DNA from: Methyloceanibacter methanicus
GTDB taxonomy: Bacteria; Pseudomonadota; Alphaproteobacteria; Rhizobiales; Methyloligellaceae
Reading direction: 5' to 3'
Length of the DNA stretch: 64,000 nt
NCBI RefSeq assembly: GCF_001723285.1
Contig: NZ_LPWG01000001.1
Coordinates: forward strand, 49,907-113,906
Each line of letters opens with the position of its first letter. Position 1 is the first letter of the stretch. The notes below the pieces were generated by a model. It saw nothing but the letters and a program-made list of their open reading frames with translations. It was not told where the DNA came from and searched no databases. Below are positions 35,363 to 45,101 of the stretch, one piece after another. Position numbers and translations under genes: made by a program.

Positions 35363-35887
35363 TCACCCCGCCGCCAGGCGCGGCACTTTGCGGCTGCAAT
35401 TGGTCTCGCCGCTCTTCCAGCGATTGATGTCGTATTGCATCTTCGCGGCCTGGGACGGCGTCATGGAACGGTTCTTGGTGGTGATGACCGTCCCGCCGCC
35501 CTCTTCGGCGATGTCGATGGCATAGGCGACGTCGCCGGCGAGACCGCGCGCATCTTTCTTGTCGTGAATGGTGATCGCCACCTTGCCTCCGTCCGGGCTG
35601 ACGTCGGCCCGGTAGACATGCCGCGGCAGCAGCGGCGCGGACGCGTTGAACCAGCAGGTCTTGATGCGCCCGCCCAGCATCACATAGGCGTCCACCGGCC
35701 GCGCCGTCGTCGTGGTGAGACGCTGCCTATTGTAGACGGGAATAGCGCCGGTCTGCTCGGCGGCGACCAGCTGCGCCTGCGCGGCCTGCTTGTTGGTCCG
35801 GCAGGCGGCGAGCGAAAGCCCCGTGGCGGCGAGCGCGAGGCCCACCGCTGCCGGCCGGAGAAGCGTGTGTCCGCGCACGGCCGTCAC
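35363..35887 (-). CDS. lipoprotein of unknown function
   Basis: The product has about 174 residues from GTG 35887, six bases after the yajQ stop. The signal LALAATGLSLAAC has a lipobox ending at Cys29. The mature part includes DAYVMLGGRIKTCWFNASAPLLP and DVSPDGGKVAITIHDK. Its position directly behind yajQ suggests one transcript. No family was assigned. Confidence 0.6.
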   Translation of the reverse strand: MTAVRGHTLLRPAAVGLALAATGLSLAACRTNKQAAQAQLVAAEQTGAIPVYNRQRLTTTTARPVDAYVMLGGRIKTCWFNASAPLLPRHVYRADVSPDGGKVAITIHDKKDARGLAGDVAYAIDIAEEGGGTVITTKNRSMTPSQAAKMQYDINRWKSGETNCSRKVPRLAAG

Positions 35888-35892
35888 GCGCC

Positions 35893-36378
35893 TCAGTCCC
35901 GGAAGTTCTCGAATTGCAGGGGCTGGTCGATGGGCAGGCCCTTCACGAACTGGATGACATCCTGCAAATCGTCGCGCTTCTTGCCGGTGACGCGCAGCTC
36001 GTCCCCCTGAATGGCGACCTGCACCTTGAACTTCCCGCCCTTCACCTCTTTGACGATGCGCTTGGCCAGTTCCTTGTCGATGCCCTGGCGCAGCAACACG
36101 TTCTGCCGGACCGACTGGCCGGCCGCCTTCTCCACGGCCTGATAGTCGATCACGCCGGGTTCGATGCCGCGCTTGGCGAGGTGGCCTTGCAGCAACTCGT
36201 GCATCTGCTTGAGCTTCAGGTCGTCGTCCGCGTGGATGACGATGACGCCCTCGTTCCGCTCGATCTTGGAGTTGGAGCCCTTGAAGTCGTAGCGCTGGCT
36301 CATCTCGCGCGTCATGTTCGCGAGCGCATTGTCGACGTCGGGCAGCTCGGTCTTGGAGACGATATCGAACGACGGCAT
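35893..36378 (-). CDS. yajQ: YajQ family nucleotide-binding protein
   Basis: The 161-residue protein is a full-length YajQ/DUF520 member: MPSFDIVSKTELPDVDNALA at the start, QRYDFKGSNSKIE, KQMHELLQGHLAKRG, and the closing GKKRDDLQDVIQFVK. Members bind cyclic di-GMP or nucleotides and some act with transcription factors. It is preceded by fliJ on the same strand across 121 bases. Confidence 0.92.
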   Translation of the reverse strand: MPSFDIVSKTELPDVDNALANMTREMSQRYDFKGSNSKIERNEGVIVIHADDDLKLKQMHELLQGHLAKRGIEPGVIDYQAVEKAAGQSVRQNVLLRQGIDKELAKRIVKEVKGGKFKVQVAIQGDELRVTGKKRDDLQDVIQFVKGLPIDQPLQFENFRD

Positions 36379-36499
36379 GGCCGGGCCTCCGTGGTTTCGG
36401 GTGTTCCAGGATCAGGGGCGTCCGAGCCCCCGCGCGCGGGATCGGGCGGACAATCGCCGCCCGTCGCCGCCGGACCATCGAGAACGCCGCGAGCCGAAT

Positions 36500-36898
36500 T
36501 TAACCGGCGACTCGCTGAACGCCCAGCATGCCGAATTCCGCCTCGGGCACGTCATCCCGCGCACGATCGGAATCGCGCCCGTGCATGAACTCGATCTTCC
36601 GAAGATCTTCTTCGGCTTCCTCGAGCTCACCCTTGGCCGCGGCCAGCTTGGCCTCGAGCCCGGCCACCGACATTGCCAGATTGTCCCGGCGCTGCATGGC
36701 CGCCTTGGCAAAGGTGGGATAGGCGTAATGGTTAACGTCGGTGACGCCGGCGCGCTCTTGCTCGACGGCGATCTGCCGGTCGAGATCCACCGCCATGTCG
36801 TTGAACTCGGCGATCATGGACTCGATATCGGCAAGTTTGCGGCGCTTCTCTTCGACCTCGAAGCGCTTCAAACGGATGACTGCGTCGCGTGACTTCAT
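36500..36898 (-). CDS. fliJ: flagellar export protein FliJ
   Basis: The 132-residue product is a coiled-coil protein: MKSRDAVIRLKRFEVEEKRR, then long charged helices (KLADIESMIAEFNDMAVDLD, EAKLAAAKGELEEAEEDLRK). FliJ works with the FliI ATPase in flagellar type III export. Its place divergent from ctrA is a recurrent alphaproteobacterial arrangement. GAGGG lies 9 bases before the ATG. No other flagellar structural gene is in the window. Confidence 0.82.
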   Translation of the reverse strand: MKSRDAVIRLKRFEVEEKRRKLADIESMIAEFNDMAVDLDRQIAVEQERAGVTDVNHYAYPTFAKAAMQRRDNLAMSVAGLEAKLAAAKGELEEAEEDLRKIEFMHGRDSDRARDDVPEAEFGMLGVQRVAG

Positions 36899-37298
36899 AC
36901 TCAATACCCTCAAGCCTGTTCGGTGTCCGCGCACCCGCGAACGATACTCTTTACATGCCACGAGCCGAATATTGTGCGCGGGACATCCCTCAGATCCGCG
37001 TCCAAAGACGGCCTCAAAACAAGTCTCAAGGACCGGTTCCCCCCGCCCCTTCACGCAAGATCATCGCCGAGAGGACTTAAGCGCCGGTAAACCATATGAA
37101 TTGCATCTAATCGATTGAAGCGCCCGGGCCGGGACGGGCTCGGCCGGCGCTGTTCGTTAGCATTTTAGGTTAGCACTATCCTGTTGATTAGTTTTTGTTA
37201 ACTATTGCCCATTAACTTCTTGATTCGAAATTAACCAATCAGCGTCCGACGTATTGGGTCAGGGGACAGCCAGGACATAGAGAAGACGGGGGATTAAA
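36899..37298. promoter_or_regulatory. ctrA/fliJ divergent promoter region
   Basis: This 400-base region has no gene. The ctrA-proximal 150 bases are AT-rich and carry the TTAA-type half-sites and a GATTC methylation site listed separately. The rest is GC-rich with no recognised signal. Confidence 0.6.
37187..37235 (+). promoter_or_regulatory. candidate CtrA boxes and GANTC site upstream of ctrA
   Basis: ATTA-N7-TTAAC at 37187-37202 is a near match to the CtrA consensus TTAA-N7-TTAAC. Two more TTAAC half-sites follow at 37212-37216 and 37231-37235. A GATTC at 37222-37226 is a target for the CcrM adenine methyltransferase. The combination resembles the Caulobacter ctrA promoter, where CtrA autoregulation and CcrM methylation time expression. 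This is a pattern match only. Confidence 0.55.
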
Positions 37299-38006
37299 AT
37301 GCGGGTTCTTCTGATCGAGGACGACAGCGCCACGGCTCAAAGCATTGAGCTAATGCTGCAGTCGGAAGGCTTTAACGTCTATAAGACTGATCTCGGCGAA
37401 GAGGGTGTCGATCTCGGCAAGATTTACGACTACGACATCATCCTTCTCGACTTGAATCTGCCGGATATGAGCGGATACGAAGTCTTGAAGTCCTTGCGGG
37501 TGAGCAAGGTGGCGACCCCGATCCTGATCCTCTCCGGCCTCGCGGGCATCGAGGATAAGGTTCGTGGCCTCGGCTTCGGCGCCGACGACTACATGACCAA
37601 GCCATTCCACAAGGACGAACTGGTCGCGCGCATCCACGCCATCGTGCGCCGCTCCAAGGGGCATGCGCAGTCCGTCATCCAGACCGGCGGCCTGAAGGTC
37701 AATCTCGACACCAAGACGGTCGACGTGAACGGCCAGCGCGTCCATCTGACCGGCAAGGAATATCAGATGCTCGAACTGCTCTCACTTCGGAAGGGCACGA
37801 CGCTGACCAAGGAGATGTTCCTGAACCATCTCTATGGCGGCATGGACGAGCCGGAACTCAAGATCATCGACGTTTTCATCTGCAAGCTCCGCAAGAAGCT
37901 CGCAGCGGCAACCGGTGGCAAGCATTACATCGAGACGGTCTGGGGCCGTGGCTACGTGCTGCGCAACCCGGACGATGAGGCGGATACCGGCGAAGCCGCC
38001 GCGTAG
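37299..38006 (+). CDS. ctrA: cell-cycle response regulator CtrA
   Basis: A 235-residue OmpR-family regulator almost identical in its core to known CtrA proteins. The receiver starts [20 protein letters not shown] with phosphoacceptor Asp51 in [15 protein letters not shown]. The DNA-binding domain has [19 protein letters not shown] and [14 protein letters not shown]. CtrA is phosphorylated through CckA-ChpT and controls replication, division and motility genes in alphaproteobacteria. chpT and sciP are in the same window. An intrinsic terminator follows. Confidence 0.97.
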   Translation: MRVLLIEDDSATAQSIELMLQSEGFNVYKTDLGEEGVDLGKIYDYDIILLDLNLPDMSGYEVLKSLRVSKVATPILILSGLAGIEDKVRGLGFGADDYMTKPFHKDELVARIHAIVRRSKGHAQSVIQTGGLKVNLDTKTVDVNGQRVHLTGKEYQMLELLSLRKGTTLTKEMFLNHLYGGMDEPELKIIDVFICKLRKKLAAATGGKHYIETVWGRGYVLRNPDDEADTGEAAA

Positions 38007-38036
38007 ACCTCTCGAAGTCTCGATTGTTGGACGTGG

Positions 38037-38066
38037 AAATGGCCGGGCCCGCCCCGGCCATTTTTG
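38037..38066 (+). terminator. intrinsic terminator after ctrA
   Basis: A GC stem (ATGGCCGGG/CCCGGCCAT) followed by TTTTT lies 31 bases after the ctrA stop. Over about 27 bases it is the same sequence as the terminator behind sciP. Confidence 0.82.
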
Positions 38067-38084
38067 CGTTTGGGCGTCGTGTGA

Positions 38085-38151
38085 TACCCTACATAAGTTG
38101 TTTTTGTAGGGTAACACTGATATACCCTACAAAACTCAAAAACGTAGGGTA
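38085..38151 (+). promoter_or_regulatory. two TACCCTAC/GTAGGGTA inverted repeats before the nucleotidyltransferase-fold gene
   Basis: IR1 pairs 38085-38092 with 38106-38113, and IR2 pairs 38123-38130 with 38144-38151. Both have perfect 8-base arms and 13-base AT-rich spacers, and their centres are 38 bp apart. The last arm contains the AGGG that would serve as ribosome binding site for the ATG at 38155. They could be a double operator or RNA hairpins hiding the ribosome site. Confidence 0.65.
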
Positions 38152-38154
38152 ACG

Positions 38155-39170
38155 ATGGACTCATTTCCGCTGGCCATCCAGACCGCCTACCAGGACCTTC
38201 TTGAAGCACACAAGATACGGGCGGTGTCCGATCTAGGCGGCACACCTTTCCTCAAGGACATCAAGGGGAAAGGACAGTACTGGTATGCTCAGAGACGGAT
38301 CGGCCAGCGCGTCGTCGACCGGTACCTGGGGCCGGACACGCCCGACCTCCGCGAACGGATCGAGGCCGCCAAGAGCCACCGTGAAGACCAGAAGTCCTTT
38401 GAGCGGCGATGCTCCACACTCGTCGCGCAACTTCGCGCCGCAGGTCTGCCGGCGCTGGATCGTGAGACAGGCAAAGTCCTCAATGCCATGGCCCGGGTCG
38501 GCACGTTTCGCCTCGGCGGAACCCTGGTTGGTACCCATGCATTCCGCCACTACAGCGCCGAGTTGGGTGTCCGCATGGACAACACATTGGCCGCGACCGA
38601 GGATGTCGACATTGCGGCATTCGAGGGACTCAAACTGGTTATTGACGACAAGGTCGACCCATCGCTCGCCGTCACCTTCAAGGACCTCAAACTCTCGCCA
38701 GCACCGAACCTGCACCCGAAGCACCGCCCGACCCGTTGGGTCATGCAAGGAGGAGGTGCCGTGGTCGACTTTCTGGCTCCGAAAATGCTCGAAGACAAAG
38801 ACATCCTCATGCTGGAACCTCTTGGCGTCTACGCTCAAACACTCACATTTCTGAACTATCTCATAGCCGAACCCATCCCCGCGGTGAGCCTCTATCGCCA
38901 CGGCGTGCTCGTACAGATTCCGCGCCTGAGCGTTACGCGATCCACAAATTGATCGTCGCTCAACGCCGCGCGGCAGGTTCTGAGGCAAAGGCGCGGAAAG
39001 ATCTGGCCCAGGCGCAATGGCTCATGAGTACGCTCGTTGAAGACCGTCCTTACGCTCTGGAAGACGCGTTCAAACAGGCCATGAACTCTGGACCAAAGTG
39101 GCGTCAGGCGATCGAGAGGTCCCTGAAGCAACGGCCCTCTTTGTCCGACTTGATCGCCGCTTTCACGTAG
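38155..39170 (+). CDS. nucleotidyltransferase-fold protein, GSU2403 type (frameshifted)
   Basis: The repaired length is about 338 residues. It resembles the GSU2403/COG5397 group of nucleotidyltransferase-fold proteins, related in fold to AbiEii-type toxins: GTFRLGGTLVGTHAF, ATEDVDIAAFE and VVDFLAP. The literal frame ends at 38952. One base missing near 38922 explains the switch to RYAIHKLIVAQRRAAG and the stop at 39170. The double hairpin upstream suggests tight control. No antitoxin partner gene is visible next to it. Confidence 0.72.
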
Positions 39171-39195
39171 CGCGGTTCGGCGCAAGAACGCCCTG

Positions 39196-40215
39196 TTAGC
39201 GGCGCTTGGTCTCGGTGGAGCCTTCCGGGTACGGGTCCGTTCCCGCTATTTCGGCCAGGAGCGCGGACAGCGTCATCCCCCGCGCACGGGCCCTTGCCTC
39301 CAGACGGTCCGCGGTGGCCCGGTCGAGGATGACACTGCGGAACGCCGCCGCAGACTCGCGCTCCTTGCCGAACGGCCGCTCCGTGGTATCGCGCGCGAGA
39401 CTGGAGCGAAGGCGATAGACGCCATTCTGACCCTCCGGAACCCGCCCGAAGTCGTCCGAATAGCCATGGGTCGTCTCGGCGGCTCCGAGGACCAGATAGC
39501 CGTCAGGCTCAAGCCGGCGTGCCATGCGGGCAATGACCGCGGCGCGCTGAGCAAGTCCGAAATAGATCAGGACGTTCCGGCACAGAATGATATCGAAACG
39601 GCCGAGCTCCGCGCAGCTGTGAAGCAGATTCTGCTCACGGAACGCGACGCGCGCACGGATGTCCGGTTTGATCTGCCAGGCCGCACCCGACTTCTCGAAA
39701 TATTTGATCAGCTTCGTGGCGGGCAAGCCCCTCTGAACCTCGAACTGGGAATACAGGCCCTGAGCCGCCTTCCGCAGGACCGGCCCCGAAAAATCGGTGG
39801 CGAGGATCTCGACCGTCCAGCCGTCGAGCACCGCGCCTTTCTCGGCCAACAGCATGGCCAGCGAATAGGGCTCTTGTCCTGTCGAACAGGCGGCGCTCCA
39901 AATGCGAAGCCGGCGCGTGCGGGCGCGCTGTTCCATAAGATGTGGGAGCATCACGTCGGCAATGTATGCGAAGCACTCCCTGTTCCGGAAGAAATAGGAC
40001 TCCGGCACGGCAACGGCCTCCGCGACGCGCTGGCGAAGACGGCCGTTCCCCGGCATGGTCAGGGCCGCAGTCAGATGCGCCATGGTCGGAAGATTGAACT
40101 CTTCCAGCACCGGGGAGAGCTTCACCGCGACGGCGCTCCTTGTGTTCTCCCCGAGCTCGGCCCCGGAATGGTCCCGAAGCACGCGGCCGATGCGCTGAAA
40201 CTCTTGCTGCCTCAT
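39196..40215 (-). CDS. cheR: chemotaxis protein methyltransferase CheR
   Basis: A 339-residue CheR. The N-terminal helical domain (LREHS-like: VLRDHSGAELGENTRSAVAV) is followed by the catalytic domain with RIWSAACSTGQEPYSLAML, the SAM-binding loop, and ILCRNVLIYFGLAQRA. About 45 extra residues at the C-terminus (SVILDRATADRLEARARARG) resemble a ribbon-helix-helix segment and are not part of ordinary CheR. It overlaps cheB by 4 bases (ATGA). It methylates chemoreceptor glutamates. Confidence 0.92.
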   Translation of the reverse strand: MRQQEFQRIGRVLRDHSGAELGENTRSAVAVKLSPVLEEFNLPTMAHLTAALTMPGNGRLRQRVAEAVAVPESYFFRNRECFAYIADVMLPHLMEQRARTRRLRIWSAACSTGQEPYSLAMLLAEKGAVLDGWTVEILATDFSGPVLRKAAQGLYSQFEVQRGLPATKLIKYFEKSGAAWQIKPDIRARVAFREQNLLHSCAELGRFDIILCRNVLIYFGLAQRAAVIARMARRLEPDGYLVLGAAETTHGYSDDFGRVPEGQNGVYRLRSSLARDTTERPFGKERESAAAFRSVILDRATADRLEARARARGMTLSALLAEIAGTDPYPEGSTETKRR

Positions 40216-41348
40216 GCGCGGCCCTCCGGTCGTTTGCCCGCGATGAGTTGCGCCGCGGTGCGGGCGATCGCGTCCAACGGCAGAACGGACGCGCAAGCCC
40301 CGGCTCTCACCGCCGCGCCGGGCATGCCCCAAACCACGCTCGTCCCCAGATCCTGGGCAATCACGCTGCCGCCCGCATCGGCGATTTGGCTCGCGCCTTC
40401 GGCACCGTCCGCGCCCATGCCGGTCAGCACGATTGCGAGCGCTCTGCCGCCGAAGACTTTCGCCGCGCTGTCGAACAAGAGGTCCACCGAGGGACGGCAG
40501 TAGTTCACCGCCGGCCCGTTGCCGATGGCAATGTGCGGTGGCGCACCGTGCCCGATCGTCATATGCCCATCGCCGGGAGCCACATAGACTCGCCCGCCAA
40601 CGAGCGTCTCACCGTCCTGCGCTTCCACGGCCTCCACGCCTGCGACGCGGGACAAACGCTCGGCCAAGGCCGCAGTGAAGATCGGCGGCATATGCTGCGC
40701 GATCAGGACCGGGACGTCGCTGAGCGAAGGCGCAAGGCCCTTCAGCAGCCTGACCAGCGCTTCGGGCCCCCCCGTGGAACTGCCGATCACCACGGCACGC
40801 GGCGGGCGGGTCGCGTAGGCACGCCATGCGAAACCATCCGGGCGTGCGGCAGGCCGCGCGCGCCAACGCGCAATCCCTTTGACCTTCCACAGCAATTCGC
40901 GCTGGAATTCCGGAACGCCGACGATCTCGCTTTGCCTGTCGGGCTTCGGCATGCACTCCACCGCCCCAAGCTCGAGCGCCTTGAGGCTGATCTCGGCGTT
41001 GCGCTTCGTCAGCGTCGAGACCATCAGCACTTGGGCGTTGGGGCAGGCCCGCTTCAGGAGCGGCAAGGCTTCCAGCCCGTCCATCACCGGCATTTCGATA
41101 TCGAGGATGATCACGTCGGGCTGGCTTTGTGCCACATCGTCGACCGCCTGCTTGCCGTTAGCGTGGCAGGCGACGACTTCCAGATCCGATTCGGCATCGA
41201 TCCATCGCGACACGACGCGACGCAGCAGGCCCGAGTCGTCGACGATCATGACCCGGCTGGGTGTGGCCCCCGGCCTGTATGCACGCCCGCCGCCTATCGG
41301 GGGCGCCTTATGAATTGGCATTTGAGAGACCCTGGCTGAAGCGGCCAT
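40212..41348 (-). CDS. cheB: chemotaxis methylesterase CheB
   Basis: This 378-residue two-domain protein has a receiver with phosphoacceptor Asp83 (VIILDIEMPVMDG). The catalytic domain carries the Ser loop IGSSTGGPEAL, the His in LIAQHMPP and the Asp in LTGMGADGAEG. It removes methyl groups from receptors. A short N-terminal extension precedes SRVMIVDDS; Met10 is an alternative start. It is translationally coupled to cheR. Confidence 0.95.
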   Translation of the reverse strand: MAASARVSQMPIHKAPPIGGGRAYRPGATPSRVMIVDDSGLLRRVVSRWIDAESDLEVVACHANGKQAVDDVAQSQPDVIILDIEMPVMDGLEALPLLKRACPNAQVLMVSTLTKRNAEISLKALELGAVECMPKPDRQSEIVGVPEFQRELLWKVKGIARWRARPAARPDGFAWRAYATRPPRAVVIGSSTGGPEALVRLLKGLAPSLSDVPVLIAQHMPPIFTAALAERLSRVAGVEAVEAQDGETLVGGRVYVAPGDGHMTIGHGAPPHIAIGNGPAVNYCRPSVDLLFDSAAKVFGGRALAIVLTGMGADGAEGASQIADAGGSVIAQDLGTSVVWGMPGAAVRAGACASVLPLDAIARTAAQLIAGKRPEGRA

Positions 41349-41355
41349 AGGCGGA

Positions 41356-41721
41356 CTAGAGCAGCCCGACTTCCTGAAACTTCGCTTCGATGACTTCTCG
41401 ATCGAAGGGCTTCATGATGTATTCGTTGGCACCGGCGGAAATCGCACGGGCAATATGCTCCACATCGTTTTCCGTCGTGCAGAAGATCACTTTCGGTTCT
41501 TGTCCACCCGCTTCCTTGCGTAGCGCGACGAGGAACTCGATGCCGTCCATCTCCGGCATGTTCCAATCGAGCAGCACCGCGTCCGGCATCGACGTGCGGC
41601 ACTGATCGAGAGCCTCGCGGCCATTCTCGGCTTCGGAAGTCGAGAAGCTGAGTGAATCCAAGATCCGTCTGGCCACTTTGCGAATGACGGCACTGTCATC
41701 CACGACCAAGCAATGCTTCAT
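41356..41721 (-). CDS. cheY: chemotaxis response regulator CheY
   Basis: A 121-residue single receiver domain: MKHCLVVDDSAVIRKVAR, phosphoacceptor Asp52 in LLDWNMPEMDG, the conserved Thr in FCTTEND, and Lys in YIMKPFDREVI. The ATG at 41721 has GGGGG about 10 bases upstream. It relays CheA phosphorylation, here probably to the flagellar switch or as a phosphate sink. Confidence 0.92.
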   Translation of the reverse strand: MKHCLVVDDSAVIRKVARRILDSLSFSTSEAENGREALDQCRTSMPDAVLLDWNMPEMDGIEFLVALRKEAGGQEPKVIFCTTENDVEHIARAISAGANEYIMKPFDREVIEAKFQEVGLL

Positions 41722-41761
41722 AACCTGTTCCCCCAATTCGGTATGCAGGACACACGCGTCC

Positions 41762-42229
41762 TCACGCCGCTATACTGCTGTGATTGAAGTCAAGAACCCT
41801 ATCGACATCGAGCACCATCAGGAGCCCGTCATCCAACCGGCAAACACCGGCACAAAGACCCGCCCAACGCGCATCGAGATTGGTAGGCACGGGCTCCACG
41901 GCGGACGGCGCGGTCCATATGGCCTCGCCCGCCCTATCCGCAATTAATCCGTACAGCTCGCCGCCGTCCTCGACACCGAGCGCAACCATGGGATCGTCCG
42001 GCGCGCGCGTCGGCAGCCCGAACCGCATGCGCAGATCGAATGCGGTCACGATCCGGCCCCGCAAGTTTAGAAGCCCCGCGATCTCCGGCGGCGCCAGCGG
42101 CACCGTCGACAGACGGTCCGGAACGAAGACGTGGCTGACACGCTCAAGAGGCACGGCGAAACGCTGGTCGGCGACTTTGACCGTGACCAACCCGTTCGTC
42201 AGGGACTGCGAACTCCGTTCAAGACTCAC
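41762..42229 (-). CDS. cheW: chemotaxis coupling protein CheW
   Basis: The 155-residue CheW domain starts at GTG 42229 (GTGA overlap with the cheA stop): VTVKVADQRFAVPLERVSHVF, LLNLRGRIVTAFDLR, and LDVDRVLDF. It couples chemoreceptors to CheA. Its overlap with cheA shows that the two are translated together. Confidence 0.92.
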   Translation of the reverse strand: MSLERSSQSLTNGLVTVKVADQRFAVPLERVSHVFVPDRLSTVPLAPPEIAGLLNLRGRIVTAFDLRMRFGLPTRAPDDPMVALGVEDGGELYGLIADRAGEAIWTAPSAVEPVPTNLDARWAGLCAGVCRLDDGLLMVLDVDRVLDFNHSSIAA

Positions 42230-44938
42230 GCGGCATCCTCCCGGTCTTCCCGCCAACTTCCCAGGACCTGCATCAGCGACCGTCTGTCGAACTTGCCGAC
42301 AAAGGCATCGAATCCGGCCAAGCGGCCGGTCTCGGCAAGCCGCGGGCTAGGCTGTGACGACAGGCCGATCAGGGGAATTGTGCTCCACTCCGAATCGGCC
42401 CTGATGGTGCGGGCGAGCGCGAGCCCGTCCATGCCCGGCATATCGATATCGCTCACGACAACGTCGAAGCGTTCCCCGGCATCCTTGAGCGCAAGCGCCT
42501 CGCGCGCCGAGGAGACCGGCGTGACGTCGTAGCCGCTTCCCCGCAGCAGCGGCACCAGCATGTCGCGGAAGAACTGACCGTCGTCGACGAGCAGGATGCG
42601 GGTCGGGGCCGCCGCGCCGCGTCCGTCTCGTGCGTCCCGCTGATCGAAGAACGGTGCGAGATAGTGTCCCACGTCGACGATCTCGACCGCGTGATCGCGC
42701 ACGATCGCCATCCCGGCAATTCCGGCGCCGTCGGCATGCAGATCGATCGCCAGCGGTTCCTCGACAATGTCCACGATCTCGTCGACGACCAGACCGGCCG
42801 CGCGCGCCCCATCGGTGAACACGACCACCGGCAAGGTCGCGCCGTGGGACGCCGATCGGTCTTCGTCGAGACGCACGAGCGGGAGAAGGCTCCCGCGATA
42901 CTGGACGACGTCCTGGCCGTCGCAGACCTCGATCGACTCCACCAAGACGTCTTCGAGCCGCGTGACAAGAGACAGCGGCAACGCCTTGAGCCCCTGCGAC
43001 CCCGCCCGGAACAACAGCAGAGCCATGCGGTTGTCGTCCTGTGCAACCGGCTCCGCGTACGACGCCCCCTCGTCCAGCCCGTCGATGTGCCCAACGGCAC
43101 CGGCCAGCGCGCCGGGATCGACGATCATGATGACGCTGCCGTCACCGAGAATCGTGCTGCCGGAAAACACATCGATTTGCCGCAACAGTCTGGAAACCGG
43201 CTTCACCACGATTTCCTCGGTGCGGGACGCCGCATCGACAAGGATGCCGAATCGCTTCGTCCCGGCCTGCATGATCACGGCGGTTCGTCCCGACGCGTTG
43301 ACGTCTAGCCAATCCGCCTCGCGCAGATCGAGCTGCGCGCCGAAATCCAACAAGGGCAGAAGTTCGTCGCGAAGGTGCAAGACCGCGGCTCCGTTGATCG
43401 TCTCGACGGGGTGCCCGGCGGTATCCCCAGTGCGCGCCAGCTCAACAATGCTGAACTGCGGAATCGCGAACCGCATACCGGCCGCGTCCACGATCAGCGC
43501 GGACATGATCGCAAGGGTCAATGGAATCCTGATGACAAACGTGGTGCCCCGGGACGATGTCGATGCAAGTTCCACGGTGCCGCCAATCGACACGATATTG
43601 CTGCGAACCACATCCATGCCGACGCCGCGGCCGGAAATCTCGCTCACCGTATCCGTGGTCGAAAAGCCGGGCTTGAAAATGAAATTGCAGATTTCGGCAT
43701 CGCTCAGAGCATCGAGCTCCATGGGCGAAGCCAAACCCTTGGCAAGCGCCTTGCGCCGCACGGCCTGAACGTCGAGACCCTGGCCGTCGTCGGATACTTC
43801 GACGACGATACTGCCCCCCTGCTGCGATGCCCTGAGGCTGATCCGGCCGGTTGCCGGCTTGCCGGCCTCGGCGCGCCCGCGCGGTCTTCCAAGCCATGAT
43901 CGGCGGCATTGCGCACCATATGCGTCAGCGGATCCTTGATCGCTTCGAGGACTTGCCGGTCGAGCTCCTTGTCTCCGCCCGACATCCGGATCTCGATCGA
44001 CTTGCCAAGATCGGCAGCGAGCGTGCGCACGAGGACCGGCAGTTTCTGCCACGCGTTGGCAATGGGTTGCAGTCTCGCCTTCATGACCGCGTCCTGGAGT
44101 TCGACCGTCACGGAGGACAATCGCTGCAAAGGCGCGGAGAAGGCCGGCACGTCCGAGCGGGTCGCGATATCGAGCAACTGATTGCGGGCAAGCACGAGTT
44201 CGCTCACCGTTGTCATCAGTGTTTCCAGGGTATCGACGGCGACCCGAACCGTCTGGACGCGCAGCAAGGGCGCTTGCGGCTCCGCATCTGCAGGCGCGAC
44301 CTCCAACCGGTCCGTATTCGGATCGACGGAGTCGAATGCGTCCGGGATCTCCGCTGGCCGCCCGGCTCGACCGTTTCCGGCGAGGCGTGCGCCTCTTGCC
44401 AGGCCCGTTCCAAGGCATCGAGATGTTCGTGAACCGGCGAAGTCGCCACCGCCGTCTCCACCTCGAACTCCGCCGGTGCCTGAAATTGCACGCCGTGGTC
44501 CGCGTTCCTCGGGCCCGGCGATATTTCGTGCTCCTCGGCCGAAACGTCTTCCTCGGACAACGTGTGCTCCTCGGCCAGAGTCTCGAGCCTCTGGATAAGA
44601 TCGTCGTCGGAGCCTTGCGGTTCCCGGCCGTTGAGCTCGAGTTCCGCCAAGATCTCCTTGAACCGTTCGAGGCTCGCCAGAATAACGGTGACACCTTGCG
44701 CCGATACAGATGCGCCGTCCCGATAGCGCCCCATGAGGGCTTCAGTAGCATGCGCCAGCTTTGCCAGACGCGGCAGGTCGAAGAAGCCGCACGTGCCTTT
44801 GATCGTGTGCGCGGTGCGGAAGATCGTGTTGAGCATCTCCGCATCGTTTGGATTCTGCTCGAAGCGCACGAGGCTCGTGTCCAGCTCGTCAAGCTGCTCG
44901 CACGTCTCGACCAGGAATTCCGCTAGAAGATCGTCCAT
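42226..44938 (-). CDS. cheA: hybrid chemotaxis kinase CheA with receiver domain (two frameshifts)
   Basis: The repaired length is about 904 residues. The HPt domain has phospho-His44 (RTAHTIKGTCGFF). Dimerisation and ATPase domains follow (LDIATRSDVPAFS, DPLTHMVRNAADHGLE, SGRGVGMDVVRSNI), then a CheW-like regulatory part and a C-terminal receiver (ILLVDDGQFFRDML, VVVSDIDMPGMDGLAL). Frame breaks lie near 44359 and 43881. Each fits one lost base. The ATG at 44938 has GGGGTG upstream; cheW follows with a 4-base overlap. A receiver on CheA is a known but less common layout. Confidence 0.92.
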
Positions 44939-45101
44939 GACACACCCCAGCGCGAATCGAAAACGACTCGCGCCGTACAAAGGACCACGCAAATTGATCC
45001 GCGGATTGTCCACGATTCCTGGTTTACGGTCCGTTGACGGCCGAATTTCACGGCCCGTTTGACCGAAGATGTCGCATAGAGAAGAGCCGGCCGCGGTCGG
45101 A

